Shown: positions 1 to 9,200 of the stretch, piece by piece | Position numbering within the stretch: the stretch's first letter is position 1 | Layout: every line of letters starts with the position of its first letter | Assembly: GCA_964626565.1 (NCBI GenBank) | Contig: CAZVFX010000104.1 | Coordinates: 1-25,611, forward strand | Direction of reading: 5' to 3' | Source: CAZVFX01 sp964626565 | GTDB lineage: Bacteria > Myxococcota_A > UBA9042 > CAIXZC01 | DNA length: 25,611 nt | Program-made: the position numbers and the translations under genes | The notes under the pieces: generated by a model | The model's database searches: none | What the model was told of the DNA's origin: nothing | The model's input: the letters and a program-made list of their open reading frames with translations, nothing else

Positions 1-72
1 CGACAATCAATGGTGGACCTCGAGAAATCAGCCGCCCGGATTTCCGAAGTTCTGTATCGGGACCTGGCCTGA
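1..72 (+). CDS. C-terminal end of an unidentified gene (partial)
   Basis: Frame 1 is open from the window edge to a TGA at 70-72 and encodes 23 residues ending in SEVLYRDLA. The stop lies three bases before the ATG of the PilZ gene, which suggests that the two are co-transcribed. The visible tail is charged and probably helical, and is too short to assign to a family. It could be a chance open frame, but the tight spacing to the next start supports a real gene end. Confidence 0.5.
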   Translation, partial: RQSMVDLEKSAARISEVLYRDLA

Positions 73-75
73 TCC

Positions 76-1113
76 ATGACCGCGATGGACAAAGATCGAG
101 ACAGCGAAGCGGGAACTGTGACCAGAGTTGAGCAACGGCGCCATGTCCGGTGGCAACTCAGGGAGCCGGTGCACTGCTACCTGGACGGGTTTCGCTGGGA
201 AGGGTTCACCGAGAACCTGTCAGGTGGCGGGGTCTTTGTGACCACAACGGAGGACGTACACCGGGGAAGTCATCTGGCCATCGTGTTGAAAGAGCGACCG
301 GAGCCCGGCGGGGAACCGGTCTTCCTGCTGGGCAAGGTGATGCGAAGCCAACTCAATCCGGTCCGCGGTTTCGGACTGGAATGGGTAAAGGCCGTCTCTC
401 CGTGCAATGCCAAGAACCTGGACCAGTTTCTCCGCTCTAGTCTAAGGACGTATCCGGATAGTATTGCGTTGAAGGAGCAGGAGTCGGGCGGGATGTTCGC
501 CTCGGTCTTCTGTTTTCCCTCGAATGCGGACATGGCGGCTCGGCCCCTCCCGGCCGTCTCGTCCGGAGCCTCGAAGGCCGTGGGTGCAACGCTCGCGGCT
601 GGCTCAATTGGGAGGGCCGCCATTCCGGCAGCTTACGTACCTGCGAGCTGCTCTGAACACAATGACGGTGCCCCGGGCGGCGGGTCGCAGTTCCCCGCTT
701 CAAGACTGCGTACCCGCCGCTCCTCCCAAACTGACTCGTCCTCAGGTCCCTTGACCGGGCTCATCAGCCGCGCCGATGCACGTGCACCTGCAAATCTGGG
801 TGCCGCCCTCGACTTACAGGGGCACTCGCACCAGGTACGCATTCCCTACATCGGGCAAGGAGGCTTGTTCGTGGAAACCAGGGAACTGCCCCCGTTGAAG
901 GACCCGTCAGTCGTGGTTCGCTTCAGTGTCCTCACGTCGGATGGCCTTCAGACAATCCGATGCAACTGCGAGGTGGAAGCGATCACCGCGGGTGCCGGCG
1001 ATTCTCCCCCCGGACTGGACCTTTCAATTACTGGTGTCGGTGACGATTCGCAGGAGCGCCTGCTCAACGGGTACGTGCGATGGTTGCATATGCGAGCAAT
1101 TGCCAACGCCTGA
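76..1113 (+). CDS. Protein with one canonical and one degenerate PilZ domain
   Basis: The protein has 345 residues. The N-terminal half has the PilZ signature for binding cyclic di-GMP: R21-x3-R25 (in QRRHVRW) and N47-x-S49-x2-G52 (in ENLSGGG), followed by a beta-rich part ending in GFGLEWV. Residues about 135-235 are a Ser/Ala/Pro/Gly-rich linker. Residues about 240-340 look like a second PilZ-type barrel (IGQGGLFVETREL), but the Arg motif is missing and the N-x-S-x2-G motif is not recognisable. PilZ proteins change partner interactions when they bind c-di-GMP, typically in motility, exopolysaccharide production or development. No signal peptide or membrane segment is visible, so it should be cytoplasmic. 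The start is the first ATG after the upstream stop; M4 is an alternative. Confidence 0.85.
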   Translation: MTAMDKDRDSEAGTVTRVEQRRHVRWQLREPVHCYLDGFRWEGFTENLSGGGVFVTTTEDVHRGSHLAIVLKERPEPGGEPVFLLGKVMRSQLNPVRGFGLEWVKAVSPCNAKNLDQFLRSSLRTYPDSIALKEQESGGMFASVFCFPSNADMAARPLPAVSSGASKAVGATLAAGSIGRAAIPAAYVPASCSEHNDGAPGGGSQFPASRLRTRRSSQTDSSSGPLTGLISRADARAPANLGAALDLQGHSHQVRIPYIGQGGLFVETRELPPLKDPSVVVRFSVLTSDGLQTIRCNCEVEAITAGAGDSPPGLDLSITGVGDDSQERLLNGYVRWLHMRAIANA

Positions 1114-1154
1114 GTCCAGTCCCCACGCTTCCACGACCCGCCCTTGCCAAAAAC

Positions 1155-1193
1155 GCCTCCTTGTGGCAAAACATTGGCGCTGACGAAGGAGGC
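1155..1193 (+). promoter_or_regulatory. Possible hairpin sequestering the ribosome binding site of the M2 peptidase gene
   Basis: The strong Shine-Dalgarno AAGGAGGC (1186-1193) is perfectly complementary over eight bases to GCCTCCTT at 1155-1162, leaving a 23-base loop. A second inverted pair, TTGCCA (1144-1149) and TGGCAA (1164-1169), overlaps it and could form an alternative structure. This is a pattern seen in the sequence; any regulatory role is inference. Confidence 0.3.
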
Positions 1194-1197
1194 TGAT

Positions 1198-3252
1198 ATG
1201 CGCTACATGCTCATCGTTTTACTGCTGGTTGTTTCCGGGTGTTGCAAGGAAAGGCCGGCGGAATGTCCCGAATGCGAGCAGAAAGAGGCGCCGGAATGTC
1301 CGCAGACTGTAGCGGCTGCTCCGGCCGTGGCTGTCGCCGGCCTGGCTGAGAGCGTCGTAGCAGAGGAATCCGCCGGTGACGAGGATTGCCCCTCTACCTG
1401 CACCGCCGAGGACTTGGACAAGGCCTGTGGGGAGGAAGGCGAGGAGGCCGCGGTCGAGGCCGAGTCTACCGGCGTCCAATCGGAAGAAGCTGCTGGGGAA
1501 CCTGTGGTCGAAACTGCTGAGTCCGGTAAGCCCACCGTAGCAGAGGCCGAGGCGTTCATGGCGGCTTTGGAAGAAGAGCTCCTGACACTCTGGATCCGCA
1601 TGGAGCGCACCAACTGGCTCAAGGCAACGCACATTACTCACGATACCGAAGTGCTCGCGGCCGAAGCCGACGCTGCAGTGATGGAGTTCATCGGGCGCAA
1701 GGCGGCCGAAACCACCCGTTTCGACGGGCTGGACCTCCCGCCGGAACTGGGTCGAAAATTCAGGCTGCTTCGTACCGCAATGCCGCTGGCAGCTCCCCAG
1801 GACTCGAGCAAGCGCAACGAGTTGACCGAAATCGCCACCTTCATGGACAGCACCTACGGCAAGGGCAAGTACTGCTCGGACCGGGCCGGAGGTACGTGCT
1901 TTGATCTTGTCGAGATGTACAACATCATGGCCGAAAGCAGCGACTACGATGAGTTGCTCGATATTTGGCGAGGATGGCGGTTGATCTCCCGGCCCATGCG
2001 GTCGAAATTCCAGCGTTATGTGGAGCTGGCCAACGAAGGGGCCGCTGAACTCGGGTTCAAGGACCTCGGCGACCTGTGGAAATCGGGCTACGACATGCCG
2101 CCTGCTGACTTCCAGAAAGAGACCGATCGGTTGTGGGAGCAGGTGAAACCGCTCTACCAGGATCTCCACTGCTTTGTGCGGGGGAAGCTGGTGGAGAAAT
2201 ACGGCGCCGACCGGGTTCCCGCAGGCGGCCCGATCCCTGCACATCTGCTGGGCAACATGTGGGCCCAGGAGTGGAACAACATTTACCCGCTCCTGGCTCC
2301 GGAGAAGGAGGCCTCCTTCAGCCTGGATGAGGTGTTGAAGAGCAAGGAACTGGATGAAGTGGGAATGACGAAGATCGCAGAGGCGTTCTTTGTCTCCCTC
2401 GGCCTCGACCCGCTGCCAGAGTCTTTCTGGGAACGCTCCATGTTCTCGAAACCCCGGGACCGGGAGGTGGTCTGCCACGCCAGTGCCTGGGACATTGACT
2501 ATGTCGATGATCTCAGAATCAAGATGTGCATCCGCATCAACGCCGAAGACTTCACCACCATCCACCACGAACTCGGCCACAATTACTACCAGCGGGCATA
2601 CGCCGGCCTGCCCACGCTGTTCCGCAACAGCGCCAACGATGGTTTTCACGAAGCGCTGGGCGATGTGATTTCCTTGTCTGTCACTCCTTCGTACCTGGTA
2701 CAGGCGGGCCTGCTGGCCGAGGAGCCGCCCGACAGCTTGAATCCGCTGATGAAGAGGGCTCTCGACAAGGTCGCATTTCTGCCTTTCGGGCTGCTTGTTG
2801 ACCGCTGGCGATGGGATGTGTTCTCCGGCAGGATTACCGCGGGGAACTACAACGAGGGGTGGTGGGAACTCAGGCAGAGGTACCAGGGGGTTGCTCCTCC
2901 AACCGCGCGCACGGAAGAGGATTTCGACCCGGGCGCCAAGTACCACGTGCCCGCCAACGTACCGTACACCCGGTATTTTCTGGCCACCATCCTCCAGTTC
3001 CAGTTCCACCGTGAGTTGTGCAAGATTGCCGGCCACGAAGGCCCCCTGCACAAGTGCTCAATATACAACAACAAGGAGGCGGGGAAGCGGCTGAACGAGA
3101 TGATGAAGCTGGGCATGGGCCGCCCCTGGCCCGAAGCCCTCAAGGCCCTGACCGGGCAGACCGAAATGGACGCCACCGCTATGCTCGACTACTTCAAACC
3201 CCTCCATGACTGGCTGAAAGAGCAGAACCAGGGTCGCACCTGCGGCTGGTAG
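1198..3252 (+). CDS. Peptidyl-dipeptidase A-like (M2 family, ACE-like) zinc metallopeptidase lipoprotein
   Basis: The 684-residue protein starts at ATG 1198, seven bases after AAGGAGG; a longer frame from TTG 1144 lacks such a site. The N terminus is a lipoprotein signal with lipobox VSG-C15. An acidic, Ala/Glu-rich linker of about 120 residues with several Cys follows. The catalytic region has H457-E458-L-G-H461, and the third zinc ligand E485 lies in GFHEALGD, 24 residues after H461 as in ACE. KVAFLPFGLLVDRWRWDVF, YNEGWWELRQRYQG and AKYHVPANVPYTRYF closely follow the animal and bacterial ACE consensus, including the substrate-binding His and Tyr. M2 enzymes release C-terminal dipeptides from oligopeptides. 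Being lipid-anchored, it probably acts in the periplasm or at the outer membrane on peptides for nutrition. All expected catalytic residues appear present. Confidence 0.93.
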   Translation: MRYMLIVLLLVVSGCCKERPAECPECEQKEAPECPQTVAAAPAVAVAGLAESVVAEESAGDEDCPSTCTAEDLDKACGEEGEEAAVEAESTGVQSEEAAGEPVVETAESGKPTVAEAEAFMAALEEELLTLWIRMERTNWLKATHITHDTEVLAAEADAAVMEFIGRKAAETTRFDGLDLPPELGRKFRLLRTAMPLAAPQDSSKRNELTEIATFMDSTYGKGKYCSDRAGGTCFDLVEMYNIMAESSDYDELLDIWRGWRLISRPMRSKFQRYVELANEGAAELGFKDLGDLWKSGYDMPPADFQKETDRLWEQVKPLYQDLHCFVRGKLVEKYGADRVPAGGPIPAHLLGNMWAQEWNNIYPLLAPEKEASFSLDEVLKSKELDEVGMTKIAEAFFVSLGLDPLPESFWERSMFSKPRDREVVCHASAWDIDYVDDLRIKMCIRINAEDFTTIHHELGHNYYQRAYAGLPTLFRNSANDGFHEALGDVISLSVTPSYLVQAGLLAEEPPDSLNPLMKRALDKVAFLPFGLLVDRWRWDVFSGRITAGNYNEGWWELRQRYQGVAPPTARTEEDFDPGAKYHVPANVPYTRYFLATILQFQFHRELCKIAGHEGPLHKCSIYNNKEAGKRLNEMMKLGMGRPWPEALKALTGQTEMDATAMLDYFKPLHDWLKEQNQGRTCGW

Positions 3253-6200
3253 TTACTGAACAGGACCGGTTGAGATGAAGTGATCCGGGTTGCCGCCGCC
3301 CGTGAAGTGCTGAAGTTGTGTCTCCAACAGCTCCGCCTGCGGGTTCGTTGCAATGAACCCGTCGGGGTTGATCGCTACCTTCGACCCCGACGGCAGGTCC
3401 ACATCCAAAGTGAACGCCAATTCCAGGAACAGGCTCGTTCCCTGCGCAATTCCGCCATCAAGATAGGCCCCGGTGATGGGTAGCGACTCTGTACCCCAGA
3501 ACAACATGTGGAAGCTGTCCTCAAGGCAGTTCGCCGGAGGCACCGCGCACGTTACGATGGTGTGACCGGTGGCCAACTGAGCCGAGTCGTCATCAACGAG
3601 ATAGGTGTTGCACTGGCTGCAGGTGAGTGTTTCCGTGTCACAATAGACTGTCGGGTCGCCAAACGCGTTACACTCTCCGCCGACTACGGTGCAGGGCAGA
3701 TTAAAGGGCGCGGCCAGTTCGCCACAAGCCTCCATGCTAACCGGTGTCAACTCGGAATCCTCATAGCTTACGAAAAACTCCAGCATCACTGCCGACGTGA
3801 ATGCCTGGTCTTCTCTTGCGAGGTGGAATTCGCAGCCGGCGGTCTCCCCCTGGTTGCCTGTTGGCGTGCACAGTACGTGGCCGCACACCGCACCAACACA
3901 CTTACCGTTATCGGAGCATCCGGTATCATCGACGCAGGATGACGCGCACACTGGCGGCCCTTGGACCGGGTCGCCGGTGCACGGTGCATCCGCGTACGGC
4001 TCGCAGCTCATGCCGGTTGGAACCGTGACATCGCAAGCGCTGTCATCATCGGCCGCTGCCGTACCGCAAATGCCGCCTACGCAAGTGGCCTCCAACCGGC
4101 TCCCCTGGCACGCCAGGGGAGTGTCGCAGGTAGCTGCGGCCGAGTATTCGGCAGGGCAGTCTGCTGGGAGCAGGCAGCAGTCCAGGGCCGCATCGCAGCA
4201 GACGCCGGCTACGCAACTATCACCTGCGCAGTCGCTGTCCGCATCGCACGGCTCTCCGGCCCCCAGGTCTGCAACGCACAAGCCCGAAGATTCGTCGCAG
4301 TGGGTTCCGTCCTCACAGTCACTGTCCTCGACACAAGACCCGCCCTCAGGTTGGTCCGCTTCGCATATCCCGGCGACTTCGTTGCAGTGCAAACCGTCCG
4401 CACATTCGAGGTCCGCGGTACAGGCTTCTCCCGCTAACTTGTCCTCTTCGCACGTTCCGTCGGCACAGTGGTAGCCGGCTTCGCACTCGGCCGAGTCGTC
4501 GCAGGTGTCGATTCTGAACAGCGGGTCGAAGGGGCTGGCTACATTTTCGAAGGGAGTCTTCAGGTAGACCTTGGGGTCTCCCTTGTCGCTGCCGTTAGCA
4601 AACTTGTTCTGCAGGATAACGACTACCCCGACCTGGTCGCTGCCGGGCAGGTCCGACCAGCTACCTACCGTTGCTTCATACACCCCGGAGCCGACGTGGG
4701 TGGCCGCATACAAGTGGCGCTCCGGTACCGGATTGCTGTCCGCGTCCGAAGAAGCCGCGCACCCGGCCCCGCAGCCCAGATGGTCTGCCATGCTGGCGCC
4801 GGACATGAGCCCCAGCTCGAACGTCACGTCCAGATTCTCGGTTACCGCAGTGGGCGTGGACGAGCCATCCTTGACCGTTGCTCTCAGCGTAACTGCATTG
4901 GCGCCGACATCGTAGTCCCCTTCCACAAAGTGGCTGAGCCCCACCGAGATCATCGCTCCGTAGAAAGCGTCGAACGCCTGCACCTTGTCTGCATCCGCCT
5001 CCGTCTTGTCGGGGAAGATGTTCGCTGCCGTGGTGGAAAGGCCGACGAATTCGGCGCTTCCGGGGTCCACAACATAGTTGACGATTGCCTGCAGGTCGCC
5101 CGCCCCGAACTTGCCATCGTCGTTGAAATCGCCTTCTTCAGCCAGATTCCCTTCCGGGTCGATGGAGACGAGGCCGGCATCGATCCCCCGGGGCGCCGGT
5201 CCCCAGGCTCCCTCGATGGAGGGACAGGTGGCGTCCGGGCAGTTGCGATACATCTCCAATATCTGCCCCGACAGTTGGGTGTAGATGGGACCTCCCGACT
5301 TGGTATTCAAGGCGCGCAGAGTCATGGTGGCCACGTGGGTGGTGCCGGTGAGATTGGAGCCTGAAGTGGGCACCACCGTGACCTTGACTGTGCCCGGAGA
5401 GGGATCGTTGATCGCACCGGCATCCGACGCAATCTCGATGCTCAAGTAGTCCTCGCTCGGAAGGGGGACCTCGAACACGGTGTCGTCGAAGTAGACCTCG
5501 ACAGTGAACGCACCCAACGGGTCGGTGCCGGAGTTGAGGCGGATGTTGACGTCAAACGTTTCGCCGGGGTCGACCACCAACGGAACGGCCAGGCCCGTCG
5601 AGTCGCCCAAATCTGCGTCACCCGTGGTCGGATTGAGGTTGCATTTGATCCAGCGGGTGCCCGGGTGTGCCGAAGGGATCACCAACGGGTTGGCCTGGGT
5701 AATCTCAGGCGAAGCGCCCGGTGCATAGGCCGGGGCCGCATCAGCGCCGGCCGCCAACTGCGCGATGACCCGGACCAGCCCGTTGCCCTGAAGTGTGGCA
5801 ACGCCGGTCGTAGCGTTGATGGTCGCATACAAACTGTCTGCCGGATTTGTGAACTGGGCGTTGCCCAGCAAAAACTCCGCCAGGTCGGGAACGATCACCG
5901 AACCGGCGTTGATGATCACTTCGTGAGTGCCGTCGTCATAGGTCGCCTGCACCTTGGTGGTCTTGGTTGCAGAAGCTTTCACTCCCACCAGGCCGCCCGG
6001 ATTGAAGAGGTACAGTTCGGTGACATCGGCGTGCTCTTTACCGTCGCCGTCATCGATTCCGCCGCCTTCCACCATCATCTCCACCTGGTTGCTGGTGTTG
6101 CCGTTATTGACCCCCTCTACGAAAACGGTCCCCGGCGCCACGGCAAGTAGCTTTGTGCCCGACAGCGAGACTACCCCTGCTTCGGGTTGCCCGGCACCGT

Positions 6201-9200
6201 CCTTCAACAGGTAGGTTGTGCCTCCGTGACTCGTGATGTCCGAAGTGCTGCCGTCCGAGAAAGTCTCTACGAGCTTCAACCTGGCCTTCTGATAGTTGGA
6301 GGTGGCCTCCACCAGAGAAAGAACCGTTTCCTGAACCCCCGGGGGCGAGAAGTCTTCCCAGGTGGTGAGGGTCATGGATTGGTGGGATACAACCTCAACC
6401 ACCGCGTACGCGGCTACCTCAGCGGAATACAGGCCGGGCCAACTCGCCTTGACGGTTACCTCGCCAATCCCGGCCTCGAGGCTGATCACCCGCCCCGGGG
6501 CGCAGCCAGGCATCGCGTCGTCGACGTTGCACACATAACCCAGCGTCTCGCCGTCGGTTATTTCGTAGTAGGTGCGGGAATCGTCGGTCATGTCCGTGTC
6601 GGTGCCGTTGCCGTAGTACACCGTTACCGATAGATCGACCGTCGTGCTCAGACCTTTCACCGTGGCGGCCGAATCGGTGGCGCTGATCGCAATCTTGGTC
6701 GAAGACGGCGTGAAGTCGGCGCTTTCGGCGTCTGGGAGAGATACCTCAACAATGCCCTGGCCGGCCGCGATGGCTCCGCCGCCGGGGTTGATTTCCACGT
6801 CGATAGTGTCTGAACCGGTACCCACCGCGGTTACCAGTCCATCGGCAACCGTGACCACGGTTCCGGCGCCCTGAGGCGTCAACACGAGGTCCGCATCCCC
6901 GGTAACTTCCGACGAAGCCCCGTCCGCGCAGGTGAGGTAGACCGCGTATACCGACTGCTGGCCGTCTACCGTGAACAGGGACGAGATCCGGACCCTTGCG
7001 AGGATCTCTCCTACCGAGGCCAGTACCGGAGAAGGCGCGGCCTTGGTCAACTGCACCAGCGATGGGATTATGAGTGTCAACGAATCAGGCGCCACAGTGG
7101 AACTGGTCACTGTGATGCTGTCTGTGGCCAGGGTCTGCGCACCGTCGCCCAGAACCGAGATGTTGGCGCTGCCCGGCGCTTCGCCTTGAATCTGGAAGTG
7201 CGGCTGATCCCACGACGCGATGGCAGGAGAGTCGCTGGACAGAGTTACGTCCCGGGTGACATCCAACTCCACTGTGCCGGTGGGGCCGTCGAGTTGCGCA
7301 ACCACGGTGTACCAACTCGCCTGGTAGTGTCCCGCCCAACCCGCGATCGCCTCAAGGGAAGGGTCCGCCAGCGTGAAGACCACCTGATTGTAGTCGTAGG
7401 TGTCCACGGTCAGCACTCGCTCCGAGCCTGCCGCGGACAGAGTAACCTCCGACTGTCCGCCTCCGGTTACGGAAACCACCCCTCCGGTGCAGGAGCAGAC
7501 TGCGGGAGTGCCGCAGACGCAGCCGAAGGAACCTGCTACCCCGGGATTGGCAGAGTTGTTGCGGAAGATGTACACGTGGGCCACGCCGGTGTCGCCCGAA
7601 CCGAAGACCTCGTTCACATCCGCCAGGCTCAAATCATCGATCCAGCCGATCATGCCCCGGTCGGCTACCACGTAAGCGGACGCCAGGCCGCTTTGCGCCT
7701 GGCCGGTCCCGCTGAGAATGTCGAAGGCGACTTGCGAAAAGATCGGATTGCCGCTGCCATCGGACAACTCCAACACTTCGCCGGAAAATGCACCCGACGC
7801 GCCTTGGGCCGCCCCCGACTCTATTTGGAAGGTCATGGTGCCCAGAAGCACGTCGCCGGTCAGCAGGCCGGCATCAGTCCCGACATCTCGCGTCGTAGCC
7901 ATGTTCACAGTGCCCGCACCCGCGTCGTGATTCACCGAGGCAGGGTTCAATCCGCCGTTGCTCACCTGGAACGTAACGTAGTCCACCAGCGCCGTCGGGT
8001 AGGTCACTTCGAATTGGAAGGAAGCCAGGGTAGCGGTGCCGGTGTTTACTCGAATGGGAACGGTGAAATTGGCGCCGGCCAACCGTGGCCCCAGGGGCAG
8101 CGTTGCACCCACGACTCCCACCGGCAGGGTGAGCGTGGCTGGTGTCGGCAACGGCGTGAGAACCACGGAACGCTGCGTCGAAGAGATGGCCCCGGTGCTC
8201 GCTACCAGATCCTCTGTCCCGCCGGTATTGAACGAGGCGGCGTCGGGACTGTAGCTGCCCGTGTACATGCCGCTGCCGAAACTCGAGAGCCCAACCTGAC
8301 TGGCCCCGAAGGGCCCGCTGACATCAACCTGCACGTTGGCCAGACCGGAAACCGGCCTTCCCACCGAATCGGTCACGAAAGCCACCAGCCGCAGAACCTT
8401 GTCGTCCGAATAGAGGGTATCCCGTCCGGTGTAGAAGTCGATGGCCGCCGCGGCGGAAGGGGTGATAGGTACGGTGGAGTTGCCCGACGCCACCCCGTGG
8501 CAATCCGCGTCCACCGTTGTGCTCTTCGTAATGTCGGTGAGATCCCACACGTCGCTGTCGTAGTAGCCCAGGCCCTTGTCGATCACCTCCACCGGATAGC
8601 CCACTGTGGCATCGAAATCCACCCTGGCCCCGATCATCGGCGGCTTGTAAGCTTCGCAAGGGCTCTCGGGCGTGTTCTCATCGACAGATCCATCGCAGTC
8701 ATCGTCAACGCTGTTGTTGCAGGTCTCGACGATCGCCTCGGGGAATTCATTGGTGCACGCGGTGCCCACGCCGTTGGCTGCACAAGTGAGCGTGCCGTTT
8801 TCACACAGGTCCCCGTCGGTGCCGTCACAGACTGCGCCCAGGGTGGGGTAGGGCTCGTCGATTTGCGCGTTGCAGTCGTTGTCCAACGAGTCGCACAGTG
8901 TTTCCGTCGCTTCGTAGGCTGCGTTGTGGGCCAGGTAGGCTGCAGCGTCGCAGGCAGCCCAGCCGCCCGCTTCGCACTGGGCCGAAGTTTTCTGCGCGCC
9001 TAGGCAAACACCCTCTTGGATTTCACACGGAGGAGCTGCAATATCCGGGTCGTCCGCGTCAATCAAGCCGTCGCAGTCGTTGTCCAGACCGTCACACAAG
9101 GTTTCGGCAGCCTCCCACATACCGCTGTGAGCCAGGTACTCAGCGTCGCCGCACGCACTCCATGAACCGCCGGAGCAGAACTCCGCCGGCTTGGTGGACC

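Noticed and set aside
1219..3051. 610-codon open frame antisense to the M2 peptidase
   Set aside because: It lies wholly within a gene whose protein matches a conserved family; long antisense frames are common in GC-rich genes, and the translation resembles no family.
7186..9003. 605-codon open frame antisense to the giant secreted protein
   Set aside because: The opposite strand encodes a continuous, domain-rich protein; the antisense translation is His/Arg/Gly-rich without recognisable motifs.
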